Shown here: positions 10,057 to 19,030 of the stretch, one piece after another | Layout: the number at the start of each line of letters is the position of its first letter | How positions within the stretch are numbered: position 1 is the stretch's first letter | Source of the DNA: Lentimicrobiaceae bacterium | GTDB lineage: Bacteria; Bacteroidota; Bacteroidia; Bacteroidales; F082 | Assembly (NCBI GenBank): GCA_015061365.1 | Contig: SUWS01000001.1 | Location: 27,576 to 91,575, forward strand | DNA length: 64,000 nt | Direction of reading: 5' to 3' | Notes under the pieces: generated by a model | The model's database searches: none | Told to the model about the DNA's origin: nothing | Seen by the model: the letters and a program-made list of their open reading frames with translations, nothing else | Position numbers and translations under genes: made by a program

Positions 10057-10824
10057 TTAGATGATTATCTCTAATCCATCGTATGCTAACATCATGTTTT
10101 CAGGAAGTGTCGGGTTGGTATCGGCATATTTCCCCATGTCGTGACTTATGTGAGTGAACCATACTTTCTTGGCACCGATCATATTGGCGATGTCGATTGC
10201 TTCGGAAAGAGATATGTGTGAGTAATGAGGTGTGTGACGCAGAGCTTCTATAATAAGATATTCAACTCCTTTCAGTTCTTTATATGCTCTTCTTGGCAGT
10301 TCGCTTAAATCGGTTACGTAGGCGAAATTTCCGATTCTGAAGGCGTAAGATGTTAATGTGTAATGTTTTAATTTGATGGGTTTTATTATCAGGTCATTGA
10401 TTGTTATTGGCTGATGGTTTATTGTCTCGAGGTCGAAAACCGGTGCTCCCGGGTATCTGTCTTCATGTCTTACAAACGCATAAGAATATTCTCTTTTGAT
10501 TTCTTTTTGAGCAGCTGTGGATGCATAGACTGTTATAGGTTTTTGCTGTTTGAATATGAAAGGCCTGACATCGTCTAATCCTCCTATATGATCCTTATGT
10601 TCGTGAGTGATCAGGATGGCATCTAATTTCTGAACATTGGCACGTAACATCTGATAACGAAAGTCGGGACCGGCGTCAATGCAGATTGTGGTATCCTTTG
10701 TCTCAATCAAAATAGATGTTCTTAAACGCTTGTCTTTCGGGTCGTTAGAACGGCATACCTCACAATTACACGTGATTATAGGAATGCCTTGTGATGTGCC
10801 GCTACCTAATATTGTAACCTTCAT
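10057..10824 (-). CDS. MBL-fold metallo-hydrolase (PhnP-like)
   Basis: LGSGTSQGIPIITCNCEVC; THEHKDHIGGLDDVRPF; terminal TDLSELP and FTHISHDMGKY metal-binding motifs. Confidence 0.9.
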   Translation of the reverse strand: MKVTILGSGTSQGIPIITCNCEVCRSNDPKDKRLRTSILIETKDTTICIDAGPDFRYQMLRANVQKLDAILITHEHKDHIGGLDDVRPFIFKQQKPITVYASTAAQKEIKREYSYAFVRHEDRYPGAPVFDLETINHQPITINDLIIKPIKLKHYTLTSYAFRIGNFAYVTDLSELPRRAYKELKGVEYLIIEALRHTPHYSHISLSEAIDIANMIGAKKVWFTHISHDMGKYADTNPTLPENMMLAYDGLEIII

Positions 10825-10844
10825 AAATTATTTTTTTTTAATTG

Positions 10845-10852
10845 CAAACATA
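10845..10852 (-). promoter_or_regulatory. -7 box for the MBL-fold gene (reverse complement TATGTTTG)
   Basis: GCAAACATA on + strand = TATGTTTGC on - strand, about 20 nt upstream of the minus-strand ATG at 10824. Confidence 0.45.
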
Positions 10853-11106
10853 CATAAAAATTCTTCTCCTTGTTCATTCAAATGAAAAGATTAGAGATCT
10901 TTAATAATTTTTCGAAATTTGTTATAGAAAAGTGTTAATGAGGATATACTTTTGTTTGTACATAAGATTCCTGTAAATAGATTGCTAAATAGTCTTTTAC
11001 AGTGGAAATGGAATTTTTACGTGTTTCAGTTTTCCTATCTAATTTTTCATGAGCAGTGTTAGAGTCAGGATGAACTATGACTGATGTTATGGTAAAATAA
11101 ATGATG

Positions 11107-11340
11107 ATTTCTTTATAAGAGATAAATTTTATTTTAAAAAACTGATAATCAACGACTCAATTAAAATAATTAAAAAAAATATAATACTTATGTTTTTTGT
11201 ATTAAAAAAATTCTTTTCTTTGCATCGTCTTATAAGAATCGGCTATATTTATCTATTGTATACTAATCCTCAATTTTTCGAACTTATTACATACTGTTTA
11301 AAGTTCTTATAATTCATCAGTTTATCTCTTATAAAGAAAT
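11107..11340. repeat. Perfect 20-bp inverted repeat enclosing 194 bp with a promoter-like sequence; candidate invertible promoter
   Basis: ATTTCTTTATAAGAGATAAA (11107-11126) and TTTATCTCTTATAAAGAAAT (11321-11340) are exact reverse complements. The interior has TTTTTTG (11193-11199) and TTTCTTTGC (11215-11223), promoter-like in + orientation. Confidence 0.6.
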
Positions 11341-11439
11341 AAACACTGGATGTTATAAATGTCGCTCATATGTAAGTGACGGGCACGAAGTGTGTCTGAA
11401 ATTAAGGTATTACAATAACAATGACGAGGAGAAGAAGCC

Positions 11440-13131
11440 ATGCTTATACAAAAATTACAAGGTGATAATGAGAAGAGACAAGGCATATATTATGAATTTG
11501 ATGTTCATTCAAAGCCAATTGGCATTGGTGGTATGGGAAAAGTGTATCTTGGGACCAGAGTCTCAGAAGAGACTGGAAAGAAAACACCCGTAGCTATAAA
11601 AGCTATGTATGAAGACCTACCTGAACACGTAATAGAGAGAGCAAGAAGAGAATCGTCTATTCAGGTAAAGCATGAGAATCTGATAGAAATGATGGGGTTT
11701 GTCGAAAAGAATGATCTCAATACAAATGGAAGCAATGTGAGGCACTATCACGTAATAAGTGAATACATTAATGGGGTTTCATTGTATGATATGCTAAAAG
11801 GACAGACCAAAAATCAATTTGGCGTTGAATTAGAGGCGGCAAAAAAACTCTATGACGAATATACAAAGGACAGATTAAAGATATCATTAAAAATAATAAG
11901 GCAGGTATTGTCTGCAATTATGTCGCTTCATGACAATGGATATATTCACAGAGATATTGATCCGTCAAATATAATGATAACATCAAAAGGAGTTGTAAAA
12001 CTTATAGATTTCGGTATAGCAAAAAGACTAAGTACTTTAGGTTCGCAGGATAAGATGTTGACATCAACTGGCGCATTTATGGGGAAAGCACAATATGCCG
12101 CACCTGAATTAATAACAGGCGATATTAAACATCAGGATGTTACTACAGACATTTATTCTGTTGGTATACTATTCTACCAATTACTTACGGGCAATCTTCC
12201 TTTTGATGGAAGTATTCCTGAGATATTAAATGCTCAACTTCATAAAAAGTTGTCGTTAAGAAATATTAATGACAAGGACTGCAGATTAATAGTAAAGAAG
12301 GCTACGGAGAAAAAACAAAGTGAAAGATTTCACACGGCAGCAGAGTTCAGAGTAGCTATTGATAATGTTGGAAAATCATCTAAGCAATATATTAAAAAAT
12401 GTTTTATTTCTATAATAATCATTCTATTTTCCATTATTACAATTCGTACAATAGTTAATATAATTACTAACAGCACATCAAGTATTAATTCAGAGATAGT
12501 AAAAATATACAATATTCATAAACATGACCACCAAGAATTGATGGACATAGCAGACTTGTACTACATGAATAAAAAAATACCTCATGATTATGAAATCATG
12601 GGAGAAAATTTAATAAACAGCAGGGTGGGTGAAGACATCATTATTTCAAATGGTATCAATGGAAAAGATTTTAACCTCAAAGTTGCGTTTGTTTTATATG
12701 AAGAATTGTCATCTATTAAAGGATTAGGGGATACTATATATAGTGAGTGTAATAAACGGAAAGATGAAATATTGCATAGGAAAGAGAAAGTGAGTATTAA
12801 GACAGCAGTTAACCAGGAAATATTGTCTATATATGGGATTCCTGAATTTGATTATGATGCACTGAAGAGATTGGCAAATATGTATTACACAAATAGAAAT
12901 GTGTCTGATGCCTATGTAAGAGACGGAAAGAATCTGCTAAACTCAGACCTTGGAAGAAGTACACTTTCATTAAGCAATAATAGCACAAACTATTCAAATA
13001 TAAAAGTTGCCTTTATACTATACGTACAATTGAGAGATATAGCGATAAAGAATAATGATAAACTACTTTTGGAAGAGACAAATAAATATTTAGACGAAAT
13101 AAAGAAAACCTCAACACTAAGTATCAATTAA
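11440..13131 (+). CDS. Transmembrane Ser/Thr protein kinase with a duplicated ectodomain
   Basis: G-loop IGIGGMGKVYLG, VAIK, HRDIDPSNIM, DFGIAKR, APE; TM near FISIIIILFSIITIRTIVNII; C-terminal tandem repeat. Confidence 0.9.
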   Translation: MLIQKLQGDNEKRQGIYYEFDVHSKPIGIGGMGKVYLGTRVSEETGKKTPVAIKAMYEDLPEHVIERARRESSIQVKHENLIEMMGFVEKNDLNTNGSNVRHYHVISEYINGVSLYDMLKGQTKNQFGVELEAAKKLYDEYTKDRLKISLKIIRQVLSAIMSLHDNGYIHRDIDPSNIMITSKGVVKLIDFGIAKRLSTLGSQDKMLTSTGAFMGKAQYAAPELITGDIKHQDVTTDIYSVGILFYQLLTGNLPFDGSIPEILNAQLHKKLSLRNINDKDCRLIVKKATEKKQSERFHTAAEFRVAIDNVGKSSKQYIKKCFISIIIILFSIITIRTIVNIITNSTSSINSEIVKIYNIHKHDHQELMDIADLYYMNKKIPHDYEIMGENLINSRVGEDIIISNGINGKDFNLKVAFVLYEELSSIKGLGDTIYSECNKRKDEILHRKEKVSIKTAVNQEILSIYGIPEFDYDALKRLANMYYTNRNVSDAYVRDGKNLLNSDLGRSTLSLSNNSTNYSNIKVAFILYVQLRDIAIKNNDKLLLEETNKYLDEIKKTSTLSIN

Positions 13132-13135
13132 TAAC

Positions 13136-14110
13136 ATGTCAACATTTTCATCAATAGTACAAAGAACAGGTGATCCGAGAATTTATCTATGGGCGGATGG
13201 AAAGTGGTATTATTATGATACCATGCAAAAACCAATAGGTAGTGGAGCTATGGGGACCGTGTATGTTGGGTATAGTATGGATGGTAGATCCAAAGTTGCA
13301 GTCAAAAGGGTAAACGACAGATATGCCAACGAAATGTCAATAAGAAACAGGGCAAGGTTAGAAGCTTCTTTATCATTCCGCCATCCAAATATGATAGAAA
13401 TGATAGGCGTATGCGAATATCCAGATAAAAAAGGACCTATATTTATGTTAAGCAATTTTGTGTCAGGATATAATATCGATATGCATCTTGATAAATATGC
13501 CAACTACATCCATGATAGGGAAAAATTCATTGCTCTAAAAATATGTAAGATACTAGACGCATTAGAATATTTACACTACAAAGGCGTAATCCACAGAGAT
13601 ATAAAGCCTTCCAACATAATGATTGATTGCAATACGGACGAACCGAAGCTTATGGATCTTGGTATCGCAAAACTATCAAACTCAAAGGCGTCATCCACAG
13701 GGTTAGTTGGTACCCCGCAATATGCAGCTCCTGAGCAAATAAATCGAACAGAGGATGATGATTCACTAACTCCAGCTACAGACATTTATGCATTGGGAGT
13801 TACATTCTATGAGTTGTTAACTGGTGTAAATCCATTTGATAGCGAAATAGAGACTGAGATTATATCAAATAATCTTAATAAAAAATTACCGAATCATAAG
13901 TTGGTATCTCGTAAAATGATGAAAGTTTTACGTAAAGCCACTGAAAAAAATCATAAAAAAAGATACCAATCAGCTAAAGAGTTCCAGTTTGCCATTGAGC
14001 AGGTGTTGAAGTCTGATCGTAGCATTATTGACAGGATATTTGACAACGATTTTTACATTGTTGGAATTTTCCTGATATTTTTAGCGATAACATTAGTATT
14101 AATTTTCTAA
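13136..14110 (+). CDS. Ser/Thr protein kinase, C-terminal tail-anchored
   Basis: IGSGAMGTVYVG, VAVKRV, HRDIKPSNIM, LMDLGIAK, GTPQYAAPEQ; C-terminal FYIVGIFLIFLAITLVLIF TM. Confidence 0.92.
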   Translation: MSTFSSIVQRTGDPRIYLWADGKWYYYDTMQKPIGSGAMGTVYVGYSMDGRSKVAVKRVNDRYANEMSIRNRARLEASLSFRHPNMIEMIGVCEYPDKKGPIFMLSNFVSGYNIDMHLDKYANYIHDREKFIALKICKILDALEYLHYKGVIHRDIKPSNIMIDCNTDEPKLMDLGIAKLSNSKASSTGLVGTPQYAAPEQINRTEDDDSLTPATDIYALGVTFYELLTGVNPFDSEIETEIISNNLNKKLPNHKLVSRKMMKVLRKATEKNHKKRYQSAKEFQFAIEQVLKSDRSIIDRIFDNDFYIVGIFLIFLAITLVLIF

Positions 14111-14123
14111 AATTAACAATTCA

Positions 14124-15146
14124 ATGGAGTCTATACAATCCAAATACAAAATAAAAGCATTCGCAGAGTCAAGAATAGGAGGTAGGGGTGAGAATCAAGA
14201 TTCGTATGGTTATGCAGATACTCCAAGAGGATTTCTTGCAGTTGTATGTGATGGAATGGGAGGTGCTAACGGTGGAAAGACAGCCTCAACAATTGCCGTT
14301 AAGGTAATCCTGAATTATGTGCTGACATCAGATGAACAAGCTAGCTTGCAAGTAGTATTATCTAAGGCTATATCTGAGGCTAATCGAACTATTATAAGCT
14401 ACGCACAAAATAATCCAGAACTAACTGGTATGGGCACTACTGTTACAGCATTGTTACTTAATGACGATAATGCCTATATCGCACACGTAGGAGATAGCAG
14501 GATATATCAGCTTAGAAATGGGAAAAGAATATTCAGGACTTTTGATCATTCAATGGTATTTGAACTTGTAAAGAATAAAGTTATTACAGAAGAACAAGCC
14601 AGATTATCATCACAATCCAATATAATCACAAGAGCCTTAGGAATTAATAAGGATGTAATTGTAGATACTCGGGAACTAAGTTATCGCAAAAATGACTGTT
14701 TTATTTTGTGTTCAGATGGTTTTCACTCAGCAATGAATGAAAAAGATTTTATAGGCATGATGGGTAAAAGTGGTGATATAAACATTATACTAGATAATGC
14801 TTCAGAGAGAATAGACAACATTGGGAAATCAAAAGGTGGAGGACATGATAATCTGACGGCATTTGTTATCAAACCTCAAAAGAACTCAAATAAGGAAAAT
14901 AAAAAGAGACGAATTGTAAACATTTTGTCATTCTTGTTAGGATTGACAATAGTTTTTTTCACATTTTATTTTTATAAAGCTGATACCAATGGATTTGTCA
15001 ATAAAGAACATGATACTGCTGTGCAAGATACTACCGTGAACGCAAAAGATTCTATTCAGGGAAAAGCGGCGGATTATAATAAAACAAAATTGGGTCAAGA
15101 GGATTCCGAGACGAATAATTCAAAAGCAAATAATCAAAATAATTAA
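14124..15146 (+). CDS. PP2C-family Ser/Thr phosphatase with C-terminal TM
   Basis: GGRGENQDSYGYAD, VCDGMGGANGGKTAS, AHVGDSRIYQLRNG, GGGHDNLTAFVI; TM IVNILSFLLGLTIVFFTFYFY. Confidence 0.93.
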   Translation: MESIQSKYKIKAFAESRIGGRGENQDSYGYADTPRGFLAVVCDGMGGANGGKTASTIAVKVILNYVLTSDEQASLQVVLSKAISEANRTIISYAQNNPELTGMGTTVTALLLNDDNAYIAHVGDSRIYQLRNGKRIFRTFDHSMVFELVKNKVITEEQARLSSQSNIITRALGINKDVIVDTRELSYRKNDCFILCSDGFHSAMNEKDFIGMMGKSGDINIILDNASERIDNIGKSKGGGHDNLTAFVIKPQKNSNKENKKRRIVNILSFLLGLTIVFFTFYFYKADTNGFVNKEHDTAVQDTTVNAKDSIQGKAADYNKTKLGQEDSETNNSKANNQNN

Positions 15147-15151
15147 ATATT

Positions 15152-15751
15152 ATGAAGACAATTTCAATAGGAAGAGATGAAAGTTGTGATATCGTGATCA
15201 TCGACAAAACAAACGTTGTAAGTCGCCGTCATGCTGTAATAATTATAGACAATGCCGGAAAAATGACTATTACTGATTATAGTAGTAATGGTACGTATAT
15301 TAACGGAATTAGAATGTCTGAAAATGTCGCTGTTCCGATTACGAGAAAGGATACTATTTCTTTCGCTCATGCATCAGAATTAAATTGGGACCTTGTTCCG
15401 AACATAAAAGGAAGAAATGTAAAAATCGTTTCAATTTCCGCATTTTTGCTTGTTTTGATTATTGCACTTCTTTTCGTATTCAGGAACGAACCAGAGCCCA
15501 TTAATTATCAAAATGAGCCGAATCAAGAGAGTGCTCCTCAGAATAACATTCCTGATGATTCTGTAATAAAGCCTGAACCTAAGATCGATGAACAGGAAAC
15601 ACCTGCTCCAAAACCTACACCTGCTCCAGAACCTAAGAAACCAAGAAATAAAGATAAGGAAGTTAAGAAACCACAAGATAACAAACCTGTAGTGAAAGAG
15701 GATAAAACGGTAGTGGAAGAAAGTGCCCCTGTTAATCCGATTATTTTCTAA
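15152..15751 (+). CDS. FHA domain - TM - Pro/Lys/Glu-rich extracytoplasmic linker protein
   Basis: FHA: IGRDESCDIVI...VSRRHAVI...DYSSNGTYINGIRM; TM VSISAFLLVLIIALLFVF; tail with PEPKIDEQETPAPKPTPAPEPKKP. Confidence 0.87.
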   Translation: MKTISIGRDESCDIVIIDKTNVVSRRHAVIIIDNAGKMTITDYSSNGTYINGIRMSENVAVPITRKDTISFAHASELNWDLVPNIKGRNVKIVSISAFLLVLIIALLFVFRNEPEPINYQNEPNQESAPQNNIPDDSVIKPEPKIDEQETPAPKPTPAPEPKKPRNKDKEVKKPQDNKPVVKEDKTVVEESAPVNPIIF

Positions 15752-15767
15752 ATAAAATTATAAGAAT

Positions 15768-17414
15768 ATGAAATTAATTACAATTGGCAGTTCACAAAAT
15801 GCAACTATTAGATTAGACAGCTCATTTGTCAGTTCATTGCATGCCGAAATTATACTGATTGATAATGGAGATATTATTCTTACGGATAGAAATAGTAGGA
15901 ATGGAACTTTCGTTCAGAATCAGAAGGTAGAATCCAACAAGGATATTCTTGTCCGTAGAGGAGATAACATTAGATTTGCGGACGTTCACCTCGATTGGAA
16001 CAAGATACCACAGTTGCCTCCTGTTGACCATAAAAAAATTAAAGGAATTTATGGTATAGGCTCTAATGGCAGAAATACATATCATCTTACAGGTAACACT
16101 GTCAGTAGGTTCCATGCGACCTTAACAGAAACAAAAAACGGGAAATGGTTCATAAAAGACCATAGTACGAATGGTACGACAATAAACGGAAAAAAGATTA
16201 CACCAGAGAAAGAATATCAAATAAAACAGAAAGATGTTATTGTCTGTGGGGGTGTCCCGTTTGAGAATCCGGTACCAAGGGATAAGAAAGTCATTGCTAT
16301 GAAAATGTCAGCAATTGCTGCAGCAGTGATATTGCTCGCTGTTTGCATAAGATTTATTATTCCAAATGTAATTAAAGATGGAGAGATAGATATTTTTAAT
16401 ACAGCCCCTTCCGTCGGTGATATGATTACTGCTTCTGCACTTGTTTATTGCGAATATCATTACGAAGTTACCTTAGAGGATGACCCGTTTATAGACTTAA
16501 TACCAGGATGGCCTACAAAATACATGTTTGGAATAAATGATGGAATTATTCAAATGAAAACTCCAGGAAATATTTCTGAAGTCGGTAATTGGGGGGTCCA
16601 TGGTACTGCGTTTTTTATATCAGAAGATGGAAAAATGGCTACAAATAAACATGTAGCGGAACCATGGAGTGATATTGATGATGAAAGTCAAAGGGAAATT
16701 CGTGATGCAATAAGACAAGAGATGATGAAATTCAGAAATAGAGCTTTAGCTGTAAACAAATTGTCATCACAAGAAGATATTTTGGGACTATTGGATACCG
16801 AACTTGGAGAATTATTATTCCTTGTTTTAAGTAATTCGGAATCAGAGGAATTAGACGTGATGTTAGAGGAGTTTAATAGTTATATAATGCGTTACAAGAA
16901 CTCTAATATAAAAATAAAAGGTGTAGGTGATTACATTGGAGTTGCAATATCGGGAAGAAAATACAATTCATATTCAGAATTTGATAGATGTACGGTACTA
17001 AAATCGTCTGATAATGCTGAGGTCGATCTTGCGATTATGCAATTAAATATCGGATCATTGCCACCACACGTGAAGTATTATTATGACATGAACGAATGTA
17101 TAACAGATCCTAAGAAGATAAAACCTCAATCAGACAATTATATGACGATTGGTTTTCCTGCAGGACCTCGTTTAGGATTGGGAGCACATAGTGACTTACA
17201 GCCAACTATTCAAGATGCCAAAATTAATAAACTGCCAAACGAATATGGGTTCCAAATGCAAGGTGAAGCTATTGGTGGTAGTAGTGGTTCCCCTATATGC
17301 ACAAAAAAAGGAAAACTCATTGGCGTTGTATGGGGAAAATCTACCCTTATGGCAACAAGTTCCTACGGTGTCCATGCTAAATATTTAAAAGAAATGTACG
17401 ATAAAACTTATTAA
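15768..17414 (+). CDS. FHA-FHA-TM-trypsin-like serine protease
   Basis: Two FHA-like units (SSLHAEI...NSRNGTFVQNQ; VSRFHATL...HSTNGTTINGKK), TM MSAIAAAVILLAVCIRFII, then HGTAFFISEDGKMATNKHV (His), EVDLAIMQL (Asp), AIGGSSGSPICTKKGKLIGVVWG (Ser). Confidence 0.87.
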   Translation: MKLITIGSSQNATIRLDSSFVSSLHAEIILIDNGDIILTDRNSRNGTFVQNQKVESNKDILVRRGDNIRFADVHLDWNKIPQLPPVDHKKIKGIYGIGSNGRNTYHLTGNTVSRFHATLTETKNGKWFIKDHSTNGTTINGKKITPEKEYQIKQKDVIVCGGVPFENPVPRDKKVIAMKMSAIAAAVILLAVCIRFIIPNVIKDGEIDIFNTAPSVGDMITASALVYCEYHYEVTLEDDPFIDLIPGWPTKYMFGINDGIIQMKTPGNISEVGNWGVHGTAFFISEDGKMATNKHVAEPWSDIDDESQREIRDAIRQEMMKFRNRALAVNKLSSQEDILGLLDTELGELLFLVLSNSESEELDVMLEEFNSYIMRYKNSNIKIKGVGDYIGVAISGRKYNSYSEFDRCTVLKSSDNAEVDLAIMQLNIGSLPPHVKYYYDMNECITDPKKIKPQSDNYMTIGFPAGPRLGLGAHSDLQPTIQDAKINKLPNEYGFQMQGEAIGGSSGSPICTKKGKLIGVVWGKSTLMATSSYGVHAKYLKEMYDKTY

Positions 17415-17415
17415 A

Positions 17416-19014
17416 ATGAAAAATATTATTCTTTCAATTTTAGTGTTTTGTCATTTATTTGTAAGTGCACAAAGTGTAGAGTGGATAACTTCTCCGCAAT
17501 ACGATTATTTAGAACCGATACAATACAATCTTGTAAAGGTTAAAACTAATGGTAAGGTTGGTGTCATTACAAACAAGGGCAGGATTGTAGTTGAGCCTGT
17601 TTATGATAGTATAACTGGATTTAAAGAAGGTAAGGCTCTCATAGTAGACAATAGATGCAAACAACTTATAGGGGTTATTTATGGAGCGACTAAGTCTATG
17701 AATAAAATAGATGGTTACGAAATAGATACTGATTTCCCTTATTTTTCCGATGGAATGTTAGCAGTAAAAAACTCTGATGGTAAATGGGGATTTCTTAACG
17801 CAAATCTTGATGAATGTGCAGGATACTTAAGTTGTAAAAACGAAAGCGTCTTGCCTTTTTCTGAAAATAAGACTTTCATTAAAATCAACTCTAAGGAACA
17901 TGCCTATTTTGATACAAATGGTAATCCTATGATTGGTAATTTTGGTAAAATAGTTGACGGCTATTCCTTTTCAAACGGTGTAGCATTAGTACTTCTCAAT
18001 AATTTGTCGTGGGCATGGATTGATACCCAAGGCAATGTCACAAGAAGTATAAAAGCTCCTAAACAGAAAACACTTCCTACAAAAAATGGTAAGACAATAA
18101 CTCATTGCGGGAATGTTTTTAATTTTGATGACCAATGGTGCTTGATTAGCGGTAATATAGATAATAAGCTGGAAGAATATGAACATAATATTGGTGTCGA
18201 CAGCTATACTTCACCACAAACTGTTATGTTGTCTGTGAATGACGACATATTGTTGTATGATGGAAAAGAACTAATACCACAACGTTTTGATGATATTATC
18301 ATTCTTGATGGTGAGACTGTAGCAGTTGGCAGAAACGGTAAATATGGAATATTGCATATTATACCAAATCAGAATTTTAGCGCAGAGCAAGTAACAAGAG
18401 ATATTGTCTTTTATCATGCTTCTAATGAAAAGGTTTTGTATAATATAAGTAAACCAGAACATCTTCAAGATAAAGATATCATAATTAAACTCAATGACAG
18501 CAATAAAAATAATGTCGCTTTCGAAACAGTAAACAGAGATAATTTAATAGAAATCAGCTTCTACATTGAACCGAAAGATGACAAACTAAATAGAAACTCT
18601 TCTGAAGAATATCATGTCACGGTGTCTTGTGATAATATTAAATACAAAGAAGAATCTTTCACTATAAATAAATTACAAAGGAAAGGATTTTCCATATCAT
18701 GTACAAACAATACTATCTCGGCTGATTCATTAGGTTTTGCTAATTGTGATATAATTGTACGTAACAATACAAAAACAAAATCGAAGCCTACACATATCTC
18801 AATTACTTATGATGAAAATAAAGAGACAAAAGTTAAGGTATTCAATCCAGGCGAAAGTATAAAAATACCTGTTAGGATAAATGCTGTTATGAGTGATGAT
18901 TATATCGATAAAGAGATTAACATTTCACTTTATGAAGATAATTATCCGGCAATACATTCAAAAGAGACATTAACAATACATAGGTATATTCCAGATGAAA
19001 TCAATAATTATTAA
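17416..19014 (+). CDS. Secreted WG-repeat-like protein
   Basis: Signal peptide MKNIILSILVFCHLFVSAQ; repeats such as LVKVKTNGKVGVITNKGRIVVEPVYDSITGFKEGKALI and MLAVKNSDGKWGFLNANL. Confidence 0.75.
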   Translation: MKNIILSILVFCHLFVSAQSVEWITSPQYDYLEPIQYNLVKVKTNGKVGVITNKGRIVVEPVYDSITGFKEGKALIVDNRCKQLIGVIYGATKSMNKIDGYEIDTDFPYFSDGMLAVKNSDGKWGFLNANLDECAGYLSCKNESVLPFSENKTFIKINSKEHAYFDTNGNPMIGNFGKIVDGYSFSNGVALVLLNNLSWAWIDTQGNVTRSIKAPKQKTLPTKNGKTITHCGNVFNFDDQWCLISGNIDNKLEEYEHNIGVDSYTSPQTVMLSVNDDILLYDGKELIPQRFDDIIILDGETVAVGRNGKYGILHIIPNQNFSAEQVTRDIVFYHASNEKVLYNISKPEHLQDKDIIIKLNDSNKNNVAFETVNRDNLIEISFYIEPKDDKLNRNSSEEYHVTVSCDNIKYKEESFTINKLQRKGFSISCTNNTISADSLGFANCDIIVRNNTKTKSKPTHISITYDENKETKVKVFNPGESIKIPVRINAVMSDDYIDKEINISLYEDNYPAIHSKETLTIHRYIPDEINNY

Positions 19015-19030
19015 CTTAAAAATAACAAAG

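Noticed and set aside
11390-11593. Plus ORF overlapping the start of the kinase gene
   Set aside because: Different frame from the kinase, whose G-loop and VAIK begin within the 11440 frame; no recognisable product.
17191-17388. Plus ORF inside the FHA-protease gene
   Set aside because: Out-of-frame overlap with the catalytic Ser region of the protease.
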